Shown: one piece after another, positions 1 through 7,043 of the stretch
How the letters are laid out: every line of letters begins with the position of its first letter
How positions within the stretch are numbered: the first letter of the stretch is position 1
Position numbers and translations under genes: made by a program
DNA from: Sulfurovum sp.
GTDB taxonomy: Bacteria; Campylobacterota; Campylobacteria; Campylobacterales; Sulfurovaceae
Reading direction: 5' to 3'
Assembly (NCBI GenBank): GCA_015490315.1
Contig: WFYB01000090.1
Location: forward strand, 1-42,379
DNA: 42,379 nucleotides
Notes under the pieces: generated by a model
Database searches by the model: none
What the model was told of the DNA's origin: nothing
What the model saw: the letters and a program-made list of their open reading frames with translations, nothing else

Positions 1-305
1 GCGGCACACAAAGTGCAGATATCCCCAAAGCCAAATCTATGGGGCTCTTTGTGCTTTATAGTGCACATTCGCTTGAAGATGCACAAAATGCGCAGCATCT
101 CGGTGCAGATATGGTCACGCTTAGTCCCATCTTTGAGAGTCCTGGCAAAGGTAAAGCACTGGGACTGGAGAGGCTACGGGATGTCTGTAGATCCTTGTCT
201 ATTCCGGTGATCGCACTGGGTGGCGTGACAGATGAAGCAAAGATAGAGGATGTACGACAGGCAGGTGCCGAGGGCTTCGCCTCTATACGCTATTTTGCCA
301 AGTAG
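1..305 (+). CDS. thiE: Thiamine phosphate synthase/TenI-family protein, 3' part only
   Basis: The reading frame is open from base 3 and runs to TAG at 303-305, so the 5' end lies outside the window and about 100 C-terminal residues remain. The visible part has the (beta-alpha) barrel features of ThiE/TenI: a strand ending in LSPIFESPGKG, which matches the phosphate-binding 'GPIF.T.TK' region, and a late IPVIALGGV strand followed by a GAEGFASI phosphate-binding segment. ThiE joins HMP-pyrophosphate to thiazole phosphate to give thiamine phosphate in the cytoplasm; TenI relatives aromatise the thiazole instead. The consensus Thr-Lys of the first motif reads Gly-Lys here, so the choice between ThiE and TenI stays open. 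An internal ATG at 39 is not needed as a start, because the frame continues upstream. Confidence 0.75.
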   Translation, partial: GTQSADIPKAKSMGLFVLYSAHSLEDAQNAQHLGADMVTLSPIFESPGKGKALGLERLRDVCRSLSIPVIALGGVTDEAKIEDVRQAGAEGFASIRYFAK

Positions 306-317
306 CTGACAAAACGT

Positions 318-323
318 TATACT
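318..323 (+). promoter_or_regulatory. -10 box for the signal peptidase gene, possibly leaderless
   Basis: TATACT ends six bases before the ATG at 330. Transcription would then start at or next to the start codon. No Shine-Dalgarno-like sequence precedes this ATG, which fits a leaderless message. This is inferred from sequence only. Confidence 0.4.
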
Positions 324-329
324 ACTCTT

Positions 330-1001
330 ATGAAGAAGAGATACTATCTGTTTTTATTACTGTTGACAGGTTTGTTTGTAGTGTACAATTTTCGTATCTA
401 CAGGATCGATGGTACCAGTATGAATTATCAACTGCTGCAGAATGATATCGTGATCACTTATAGAGGATTTGAGGATATCAAACGGGGTGATCTGTTGGTC
501 ATGCGCCATCCGCTTGATCCTAAAAACAGGCTCTACATCAAACGCTGTGTGGCACTTCCCAAAGACAAAGTCTTTGAAAATCATCGTTCATTTTATCTTC
601 AGATTGAGAACAATTCTTCCAAGACAAAGATGCTAGGGCTGAGGTATGACCTCGAGCTTGTGCATACGCCGGAAGGCTATTTTATCAAAGATCCCTATCT
701 CAAGTACTATGGTGTAGTACACAACAGAAGGCTTCGTGTGCCGCATGAGCTTGATCATACACCGATCTCCATAATCCCTCCGGCACACTACTATCTGCTT
801 GGCGATTATCGGGACAACTCTACAGATAGCCGTTTCTTCGGCGCGGTGCCGAGATCATGGATTTATTCCAAAGTGATCTATATTTTCCATCATCCGCTTG
901 ACTGGTTGACACTTCTGCAGATCAAAGAGGCAGATGACACACACAGCAGACCACAGGGTGAACGTATCAGGGAGATTTTCAAAGAAAATACGAAGAGATA
1001 A
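330..1001 (+). CDS. lepB: Signal peptidase I (S26 family)
   Basis: The 223-residue protein has one N-terminal membrane helix (about residues 5-20) and then the type I signal peptidase boxes. Box B is IDGTSM with the likely nucleophile Ser30. Box D is YIKRCVALPKD with the general base Lys71. Box E is GDYRDNSTDSRFFG at 158-171. The enzyme cleaves signal peptides on the outer face of the inner membrane. It is slightly short, has a single membrane helix and has Tyr where the usual GDNRD has Asn. It could therefore be a second, specialised signal peptidase rather than the main LepB. No ribosome binding site precedes the ATG (see the leaderless promoter entry). The 3' end overlaps the convergent DUF445 gene by 23 bases. 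Confidence 0.85.
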   Translation: MKKRYYLFLLLLTGLFVVYNFRIYRIDGTSMNYQLLQNDIVITYRGFEDIKRGDLLVMRHPLDPKNRLYIKRCVALPKDKVFENHRSFYLQIENNSSKTKMLGLRYDLELVHTPEGYFIKDPYLKYYGVVHNRRLRVPHELDHTPISIIPPAHYYLLGDYRDNSTDSRFFGAVPRSWIYSKVIYIFHHPLDWLTLLQIKEADDTHSRPQGERIREIFKENTKR

Positions 1002-1680
1002 GTCCGATCATGCCGCCAAAGACACCGCCCCAGACCACCAACCACTGCAGATGTTCACTAATGAGCTGCTCTACAAGTGCTTTGACCATCTTTGGACTCA
1101 GTTCGTCAAGACGTGACTGCACAAGCTGGGCAATGGTCTCTATGAGGTCATTACTGAGTGTAGAGTGGCGCAGATGATGATCGAGCTGTGCTTTGAAGGT
1201 CTCGGAGGAGACGATAGAGGTCACGGCTGATTTAAGCTTGCGCTCGAAAGGTTCTCTCAGTCCCTCAAGCGCCTCTTCACCGCCGAACATCTGTATAGCA
1301 CCGCCAAACTTGGACTCCATGACGCTCTGGGAGAGTGCATCAAATGCCGGTGAGAAGTCAGCCGATACGACCAAAGGGGCGAGATCGATCTTCTGCTCCT
1401 CCTTGGCAAAAAAGCTTTGTATCTTCTCTTTAGTAAAGAACTGTGTCATGATCATCTGTGCGATCGCCTTTTTGAACTGCTCAAAGTTGGCTTCGATCAC
1501 CCCGGAACCGTAAAGAAACGGCACCTTTTCAAAAAGCATATAGATTGCCAGCCAATTGGTCACTGCGCCTGAGAGCGCGAACAGACCGGTATAGAGCAAA
1601 GGACGGTGATAAGCAGGAAATAGATAGGATGCCCCAATGAGAAGCATTGCAGCCAGATTGGTTATTGCTGATTTATTCAT
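979..1680 (-). CDS. DUF445 family membrane protein
   Basis: The protein has 233 residues, with two N-terminal membrane helices (about 5-22 and 30-50, including GAVTNWLAIYMLF) and a C-terminal one (about 212-232). Between them lies a mostly helical soluble region. The GAxTNWLAI.MLF segment and the following 'VPFLYGSGVI..' are typical of the DUF445/YheB-YjiN group, whose function is unknown. I chose the ATG at 1680 because it follows a strong purine-rich site (GGAGAGAAGAG). The open frame extends 45 residues further upstream, into gatB, but that part is hydrophilic, lacks a ribosome binding site and would overlap the divergent gene. The gene is convergent with the signal peptidase gene and divergent from gatB. 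Confidence 0.8.
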   Translation of the reverse strand: MNKSAITNLAAMLLIGASYLFPAYHRPLLYTGLFALSGAVTNWLAIYMLFEKVPFLYGSGVIEANFEQFKKAIAQMIMTQFFTKEKIQSFFAKEEQKIDLAPLVVSADFSPAFDALSQSVMESKFGGAIQMFGGEEALEGLREPFERKLKSAVTSIVSSETFKAQLDHHLRHSTLSNDLIETIAQLVQSRLDELSPKMVKALVEQLISEHLQWLVVWGGVFGGMIGLISSYFL

Positions 1681-1712
1681 CTCTTCTCTCCGCAGAATTT
1701 TTTGGTGCAGAA

Positions 1713-1718
1713 ATTTTA
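1713..1718 (-). promoter_or_regulatory. Possible -10 box for the DUF445 gene
   Basis: ATTTTA on the plus strand reads TAAAAT on the minus strand, about 33 bases before the ATG at 1680. It shares the short divergent region with the gatB promoter. Confidence 0.3.
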
Positions 1719-1746
1719 TCTCATTAGAGTTAAATAAGCAAATGGT

Positions 1747-1752
1747 TATAAT
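1747..1752 (+). promoter_or_regulatory. -10 box for gatB
   Basis: A perfect TATAAT lies 30 bases before the gatB ATG (1783), inside an AT-rich stretch. A good ribosome binding site (AAGGAAA) sits in between. No -35 box is obvious, as is usual for the housekeeping promoters of this phylum. Confidence 0.5.
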
Positions 1753-1782
1753 ATCTTTAATTTTTTCCCAAGGAAACCACTG

Positions 1783-3213
1783 ATGTTTGAAACCGTGATC
1801 GGTCTTGAAGTCCATGTCCAGCTCAATACCAAAAGTAAACTCTTTTGTAGTTGTCCTACGTCATTTGCAGCACACCAAAACAGCAATACCTGTCCAACCT
1901 GTCTGGCACTGCCTGGAGCACTGCCGGTAGTCAACAAGGAAGCGGCCATCAAAGCGATGCGTTTGGCAAATGCAGTCAATGCGACGATCAACGAAGCAAG
2001 CCGTTTTGACCGTAAATCCTACTTCTATCCCGACTCTCCGAGTGCCTACCAGATCACACAGTTTTATGAGCCGATCCTTAGAGACGGGACTCTTACAATA
2101 GACTTGGAAGACGGTACACAAAAAGAGATCCATATTACTGAGGCGCATCTTGAAGCCGATGCGGGTAAAAATATGCATGAGGGTGACCACTCCAAAGTCG
2201 ATCTAAACCGTGCGGGTACACCGCTGCTTGAGATCGTTAGTGCCCCTGATATGCGCAGTGCCGATGAGACAGTGGCGTATCTCAAGAAGCTGCATGCGAT
2301 GGTACGCTATCTCGATATCAGCGATGCCAATATGCAGGAGGGGTCGTTCCGTTGTGATGTCAATGTCTCTATCCGCCCCAAAGGCGAGGAGCGCTTTGGC
2401 ACCCGTGTAGAGATCAAAAACCTCAATTCATTCCGTTTTGTAGCACAAGCAATTGCCTATGAAGTACAGCGTCAGGTAGAAGCATATGAAGATGGTATCT
2501 ATGAGCAGGAGGTCGTGCAAGAGACCAGACTCTTTGATGTCAACAAAGGTGAGACACGTTCGATGCGCGGCAAAGAGGAGGCGGCAGACTACCGCTATTT
2601 TCCTGAGCCGGACATCAGACCTCTGGTAGTGACAGAAGCGATGAAAGAGGCAGCACGAGATATTCCGGAACTTCCCGATGAGAAGGTGACACGCTACACA
2701 GAAGAACTGGGTATCAAACGTACGGATGCACTGGTGATCACTTCGGACAAAGCGCTGGCAAGCTATTTTGAAGCGATGATAGAGCAGGGGGCTGCAGCCA
2801 AAACAGCAGTGACATGGCTCACCTCTGAACTGCTTGGTCGGCTCAACAAAGCCGGATTGAGTATAGAGGAGTCTCCGGTCGACGCCGAGACATTGGGCAC
2901 ACTGCTTTCGAAGATCGCAGACGGCAGTGTCTCGGGCAAAGGTGCCAAAGAGGTGCTTGACTATATGATGGAGAGTGACAACAGGGATGTGGATGCTATC
3001 ATCGATGAACTGGGACTGGCGCAGGTGAGTGATGACGGGGCGATCCTCTCACTCATCGATGAGATACTCGCTGCCAATCCTGAAAAGGTAGAGGAGTACA
3101 AAGCGGGCAAAGAGAAGCTCTTTGGGTTCTTTGTAGGGCAGACGATGAAAGCGAGCAAAGGCAGCGCCAATCCTGCCAAAGTAAACGAACTGCTCAAGCA
3201 GAGGCTCTCTTAG
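1783..3213 (+). CDS. gatB: Asp-tRNA(Asn)/Glu-tRNA(Gln) amidotransferase subunit B
   Basis: The 476-residue protein starts with FETVIGLEVHVQL, the GatB/GatE signature. It has the family's zinc-type cysteines near the N-terminus (FCSC...CPTC), the LNRAGTPLLEIVS segment, and a C-terminal YqeY-like helical tail ending in NPAKVNELLKQRL. GatB is the tRNA-binding kinase subunit of GatCAB, which converts mischarged Glu-tRNA(Gln) and Asp-tRNA(Asn) to Gln- and Asn-tRNA. Campylobacterota depend on this route because they usually lack GlnRS and/or AsnRS. gatA and gatC are not in this window. The channel gene starts three bases after the stop, so the two are probably co-transcribed. Confidence 0.97.
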   Translation: MFETVIGLEVHVQLNTKSKLFCSCPTSFAAHQNSNTCPTCLALPGALPVVNKEAAIKAMRLANAVNATINEASRFDRKSYFYPDSPSAYQITQFYEPILRDGTLTIDLEDGTQKEIHITEAHLEADAGKNMHEGDHSKVDLNRAGTPLLEIVSAPDMRSADETVAYLKKLHAMVRYLDISDANMQEGSFRCDVNVSIRPKGEERFGTRVEIKNLNSFRFVAQAIAYEVQRQVEAYEDGIYEQEVVQETRLFDVNKGETRSMRGKEEAADYRYFPEPDIRPLVVTEAMKEAARDIPELPDEKVTRYTEELGIKRTDALVITSDKALASYFEAMIEQGAAAKTAVTWLTSELLGRLNKAGLSIEESPVDAETLGTLLSKIADGSVSGKGAKEVLDYMMESDNRDVDAIIDELGLAQVSDDGAILSLIDEILAANPEKVEEYKAGKEKLFGFFVGQTMKASKGSANPAKVNELLKQRLS

Positions 3214-3216
3214 CCG

Positions 3217-4764
3217 ATGCTGGGGACTCTCCTGGTTCGTTTCGCATTTGCACTGCAGGGATCGGCTGCCTATCGCCGAACCAAACAGTTTTTTCGTGAT
3301 ATTCTCAACAACCCTGAATGCAGTTACAAAAAATATTTTGATTCTTTGATGATCTTTTTGATCCTTACTTCTGTAGGGATACTGGTCTATGAAGTACGTC
3401 ATCCTGTGCCTGAATGGATGATCATCTATGATGTCTATGTGGTCTCACTGATCTTTGCAGTCGAGTATCTGCTGCGTCTCTGGGTCTACAGTGATGTGCA
3501 TACGGAGATCATCCGGGCGTATGAAGAGGCGAAATTTCTTCGTAAGCCCTTTAGACTTTCAGAGGTATTGGCAAAGATCGCCAAAGAGAAGTTCCGGTAT
3601 ATCATCTCACTGCCTGCGATCATCGATTTTTTGGCGATCCTGCCTGCCTATAGACCGCTGAGGATACTGCGTATTTTTGTACTCTTTAGGGTATTTAAGC
3701 TGCTGCGCTACACCAAGAGTATCAATCAGTTTGTCGATGTCCTCTCCAACAAACGGTTCGAGCTCTATACACTGCTTTTTTTACTCCTGTTTATTATGGC
3801 GACAGCAGGGATCGCGATCTACGTCTTCGAAGAGGACAAGAACCCCAATATCACATCACTTTTTGATGCTTTTTACTGGGCACTTGTGACGATCTCTACA
3901 GTCGGTTACGGTGATATCGCGCCGGTGACACCACAGGGCAGGATGATCTCCATCTTGATCATCATCAGTGGGATCGCGATGATCTCGTTTGTGACATCAG
4001 TCATTGTCTCTGCCTTTTCCGAAAAGCTGGATGCACTCAAAGAGAACCGGATCATCGAAGAGCTCAATAGAAAAAAAGCTTTTTTGATCATCTGCGGCTA
4101 TGGACAGATGACCAAGATGTTTTTGCGTCAGGAGCAGAAACTGGGGAGTGACTATGTGATCATAGACAAAGATCCCGATGTGGTGGCACGGGCGATCAAG
4201 GATGGATACCAGGCGATCAATGAAGATGCCAGCAGGCATGATGTGCTTGCCAAGTTCAACTACGAGTATGCCAAGATCACAGTGCTGTGTCTGACAGACA
4301 GTGATGTGGAGAATATCTATATCGCACTCAATGCCAAAAGCCTCTCTCCCTCTATCAAGGTGATCGCCAGAGCTACAGATGAAGGGATGCAAAAGAAATA
4401 TGCACTTGCAGGTGTAGATCATACCCTGCTGCCTGCACAGGTGACTGGTATGATGCTGCTTACGGCAATCACCAAGCCTGTCATGTACCGGGGGATGCAT
4501 GCGATCCTGACGGGACAGCATGTCGCACATATCGATGAGGTCTATGCCTATCGCTGCGTGGGGCTGATAGGCAAACAAGTCTTAGAGATTGATTTTAGAA
4601 GTTTCAGACTCCTGTTTATCGGTATTCAGCGTGGAGAGAAGGGGGAGTTTCTCTTTAACCCTCCTGCTGATACAGTAATCTCAGAAGAGGATATTCTTCT
4701 GCTCATGGGACTGGAGATCAGTATCAGACACTTCAAAGAGACATTTGGCGGAGGTGAGTTATGA
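3217..4764 (+). CDS. Voltage-sensor-type K+ channel with C-terminal RCK (TrkA-N/TrkA-C) domain
   Basis: The 515-residue protein has six membrane helices, a K+ filter and a cytosolic RCK module. S1 is about 41-60, S2 about 68-91 with E83 and R87, and S3 about 128-144 with the Kv-type IIDFLAILP (D137). S4 carries R146, R149, R152, R158, K161, R164 and K167 at three-residue spacing, with one skip at V155. S5 is about 181-205, the filter TVGYGD is at 228-233, and S6 is about 243-265. The RCK Rossmann fold begins near 287 with CGYGQM (293-298) and D317 at the end of strand 2; the third glycine of GxGxxG is replaced by Thr299. A TrkA-C-like region follows. The layout resembles eukaryotic BK channels and some bacterial Kch proteins. 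It is translationally coupled (ATGA) to a second RCK gene. Confidence 0.88.
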   Translation: MLGTLLVRFAFALQGSAAYRRTKQFFRDILNNPECSYKKYFDSLMIFLILTSVGILVYEVRHPVPEWMIIYDVYVVSLIFAVEYLLRLWVYSDVHTEIIRAYEEAKFLRKPFRLSEVLAKIAKEKFRYIISLPAIIDFLAILPAYRPLRILRIFVLFRVFKLLRYTKSINQFVDVLSNKRFELYTLLFLLLFIMATAGIAIYVFEEDKNPNITSLFDAFYWALVTISTVGYGDIAPVTPQGRMISILIIISGIAMISFVTSVIVSAFSEKLDALKENRIIEELNRKKAFLIICGYGQMTKMFLRQEQKLGSDYVIIDKDPDVVARAIKDGYQAINEDASRHDVLAKFNYEYAKITVLCLTDSDVENIYIALNAKSLSPSIKVIARATDEGMQKKYALAGVDHTLLPAQVTGMMLLTAITKPVMYRGMHAILTGQHVAHIDEVYAYRCVGLIGKQVLEIDFRSFRLLFIGIQRGEKGEFLFNPPADTVISEEDILLLMGLEISIRHFKETFGGGEL

Positions 4765-5471
4765 GCAAGAGAGTCTATCTGTTCGGCTATGGGAAGCAGG
4801 GACATGCACTCGCTGAAGGTTTGAGGAGAGAAGTCTTTGAAGTGGTGATCATCGAAACAGATCCTCACTATGTCGAGGCGGCAAAAGCAGCAGGTTTTGA
4901 AGAGAGCTATCTCATCGATGTCACACAGGACAGCCAGATAGAGGCACTCCATATTACGCCAGATGCGACGATGGTCTGTGTCATGGAGGATGAGCATCTC
5001 AATGTCTTTTTGACGCTCTCGTTGCGCGCACTCTATCCCGAAGCGACTATTTTTGCGATCTCCTCCTCGATCCATATGACACAAAAACTCAAAATGGCGG
5101 GTGCCAGCCGTGTGATCGATCTCTATCATGTCAGTGCCAACCGTATCCACAACATTCTTACCAAACCGGTTGCGACAAAGCTTCTCGATAGTTTTATCTC
5201 CAATGATTCGGATATCTCTTTTCGCGAGATAGCGATACCTGAGGGGTCATGGCTGCATGGTAAGATGGCGGAAGAGGTGGACTTCTCCGCCTATGGTGTA
5301 TTGCTTCTGGGGCTTGTGGATCTTGAGCTTGGTAACAAATTTATCTTTATTACCAGCGGCGTGGCACATAAGCTTGACAGCGGAGATATCCTCGTCTGTA
5401 TAGGCTATAATGAAGATCTTGACCGGTTTGAATCTATTATCAAATTGTCAACTGAGCCAAAAAAAATCTGA
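4761..5471 (+). CDS. Soluble RCK/TrkA-type NAD-binding K+ regulatory protein
   Basis: The 236-residue cytosolic protein consists of a TrkA-N Rossmann domain and a TrkA-C domain. The dinucleotide motif is complete (G9-Y-G11-K-Q-G14), with E32 at the end of strand 2. The C-terminal half (about 150-230) has the TrkA-C pattern, ending in a DSGDILVCIG strand. Such proteins bind nucleotides and gate K+ channels or transporters by forming rings. The ATG overlaps the stop codon of the preceding channel gene (ATGA), so the two are probably made together. No TrkH or KtrB subunit is nearby, so the adjacent channel is the obvious partner (inference). It could be a diverged duplicate of the channel's own RCK domain. 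Confidence 0.85.
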   Translation: MSKRVYLFGYGKQGHALAEGLRREVFEVVIIETDPHYVEAAKAAGFEESYLIDVTQDSQIEALHITPDATMVCVMEDEHLNVFLTLSLRALYPEATIFAISSSIHMTQKLKMAGASRVIDLYHVSANRIHNILTKPVATKLLDSFISNDSDISFREIAIPEGSWLHGKMAEEVDFSAYGVLLLGLVDLELGNKFIFITSGVAHKLDSGDILVCIGYNEDLDRFESIIKLSTEPKKI

Positions 5472-5494
5472 GATTAGAGTTGCAGGAGAGAGAT

Positions 5495-6382
5495 ATGCAT
5501 ATAGCGGTGATAGGAGCAGGGAAGTGGGGACAGGCGCTCAACCATGCTTTTTTACAGAAGAATGAGGTGGTGATCTCTTCAAGGCAGCCCAAAGAGATTG
5601 CCAATTTCGTGTCTATGGAAGAGGCATTGGCTTCAGAATATCTGGTCATGGCAATCCCTGCACAGCATGTACGGGGGTGGATGGAAGCACACTTTGTTGA
5701 TAGAGGGCAGAAGATCCTTGTCGCTGCTAAAGGAATAGAGACTTCAACTGGAGCCTTCCTTAATGAGGTCTATGGAGATTTCGTACCCTCTGAGCGTCTG
5801 GCATTTATCTCAGGACCCTCTTTCGCCGCAGAAGTGATGCAGTCACTGCCTACAGCACTGGTGATCAGCTCGACTAATTCGGCGCTTGCACAGAAGTACG
5901 CCGATGCTCTCCCTGACTTCATCAAGGGGTATGTCAGCGATGATGTGATCGGTGCAGAGGTTGGAGGTGCCTACAAAAATGTCATCGCCATTGCGGGAGG
6001 TGTGTGTGACGGCTTGGGACTTGGCAACAATGCAAGGGCGGCACTGATCTCCCGTGGATTGGTAGAGATGACCCGTTTTGGAGAGGCATTTGGGGCAAAG
6101 AGTGAGACATTTCTTTCGCTTGGGGGTGCTGGAGACCTCTTCTTGACTGCAAGCTCGACACTCTCACGAAACTACCGGGTAGGTTTGGGACTTGCTGAGG
6201 GTAAAAAGACAGAGACGATTCTTCAGGAGCTTGGAGAGGTTGCCGAAGGGGTACCGACAGCAAGCGCACTCTACAAGATCGCTATGGAAAGAGAGATCTA
6301 TCTGCCTATCGCCAGAGAGGTATATGCGATGATCAATGAGGGCAAAGATCCGCAGGAGAGCGTACGCGATTTACTCAGTTAA
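5495..6382 (+). CDS. gpsA: Glycerol-3-phosphate dehydrogenase [NAD(P)+]
   Basis: The 295-residue enzyme reduces dihydroxyacetone phosphate to sn-glycerol-3-phosphate for phospholipid synthesis. It has the N-terminal NAD(P) motif IGAGKWG (6-12), the AAKGIE segment, FISGPSFAAEV, the catalytic-lysine region GGAYKNVIAIAGG, and the NNARAALISRG phosphate-binding loop. I chose the ATG at 5495, which follows GGAGAG at a normal spacing and gives the standard N-terminus. A TTG at 5480 would add five residues, but those bases contain the ribosome binding site itself. The gene follows the RCK pair by about 23 bases and is convergent with the CZB gene, with only seven bases between the two stops. Confidence 0.96.
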   Translation: MHIAVIGAGKWGQALNHAFLQKNEVVISSRQPKEIANFVSMEEALASEYLVMAIPAQHVRGWMEAHFVDRGQKILVAAKGIETSTGAFLNEVYGDFVPSERLAFISGPSFAAEVMQSLPTALVISSTNSALAQKYADALPDFIKGYVSDDVIGAEVGGAYKNVIAIAGGVCDGLGLGNNARAALISRGLVEMTRFGEAFGAKSETFLSLGGAGDLFLTASSTLSRNYRVGLGLAEGKKTETILQELGEVAEGVPTASALYKIAMEREIYLPIAREVYAMINEGKDPQESVRDLLS

Positions 6383-6389
6383 AACGTGA

Positions 6390-6860
6390 CTACTGTATCT
6401 TTTCGAGTTCATCATAGGTAAGTGCTTTGACTTTCTCTTCGAGAATATCCAGAACTGCGAGTAGCTCCTCTGAAGAGCGTTTGAGATATTTGAAATGGGC
6501 TTTGGCTTTCTCTTTGTCTGCGGGAGTGACATGCTTGCTGTTGAGTGTAAAGATCTTTTGCAGAAGAGAGCGCTTGGAAGGCATAATAAAGAAAATCTTG
6601 TAGATATCCATATAGGCATCATGCAGATCATTGTGATGATGCTCGATACGGTTGATCAGGTTGTCGATGCTGGGTACAAGTCTGAGCTTGACACCATCAT
6701 GGTAAAACCACTGACCAAAAGCACAGGTGGTAGACTCCAGGGGGATAAAATCTTTGTCTACAGGCAGACCGCTTACAAGGTGGTCAGCACGTTTGACCCA
6801 TCGGATATGGGCGGTTTTTGCATCTTGAATCTGTTGTAGTATTCCTGTTTTTGTCATCAT
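6390..6860 (-). CDS. Stand-alone CZB (chemoreceptor zinc-binding) domain protein
   Basis: This is a 156-residue helical protein. Its N-terminal half carries the CZB pattern: H18..W21, then C46-A-F-G49-Q-W51, then the histidine-rich 74-80 segment (HHHNDLH). In this family a Cys and three His residues bind zinc and can respond to zinc or to oxidants such as HOCl. CZB domains are usually fused to chemoreceptors or diguanylate cyclases (TlpD, DgcZ). Here there is no output domain, only a C-terminal helical extension (about 95-156). It may act as a separate sensor or adaptor, but no partner is adjacent. Two ATGs in a row (6860 and 6857) are possible starts. A minus-strand TATAAT lies upstream. Confidence 0.8.
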   Translation of the reverse strand: MMTKTGILQQIQDAKTAHIRWVKRADHLVSGLPVDKDFIPLESTTCAFGQWFYHDGVKLRLVPSIDNLINRIEHHHNDLHDAYMDIYKIFFIMPSKRSLLQKIFTLNSKHVTPADKEKAKAHFKYLKRSSEELLAVLDILEEKVKALTYDELEKIQ

Positions 6861-6902
6861 ATTTCCCTAACCTTTTGCTCTGTATTATTGGATTGTTTTC
6901 AA

Positions 6903-6908
6903 ATTATA
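6903..6908 (-). promoter_or_regulatory. -10 box for the CZB gene
   Basis: ATTATA on the plus strand reads TATAAT on the minus strand, about 42 bases before the CZB start. It lies in the 180-base AT-rich region shared with the divergent tamA promoter. Confidence 0.4.
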
Positions 6909-6964
6909 TCACTTTAAGATTTAATTCAAGTTAAGTTAATCTTATTACCTATTATACCTATAGA

Positions 6965-6970
6965 TATAAT
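6965..6970 (+). promoter_or_regulatory. -10 box for tamA-tamB
   Basis: TATAAT lies in an AT-rich stretch about 74 bases before the preferred tamA ATG. No other plus-strand promoter-like sequence is closer. Confidence 0.4.
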
Positions 6971-7043
6971 ATGTATTGAGTGCCGGGTTTGAGGTATTAA
7001 CCCTATTTTGGATATGATTAAGAAGTGTTTATATGAAGGAGCG

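Noticed and set aside
1681..1815. 45-residue N-terminal extension of the DUF445 protein
   Set aside because: It would run into gatB and contains the gatB promoter region. The ATG at 1680 has a strong ribosome binding site.
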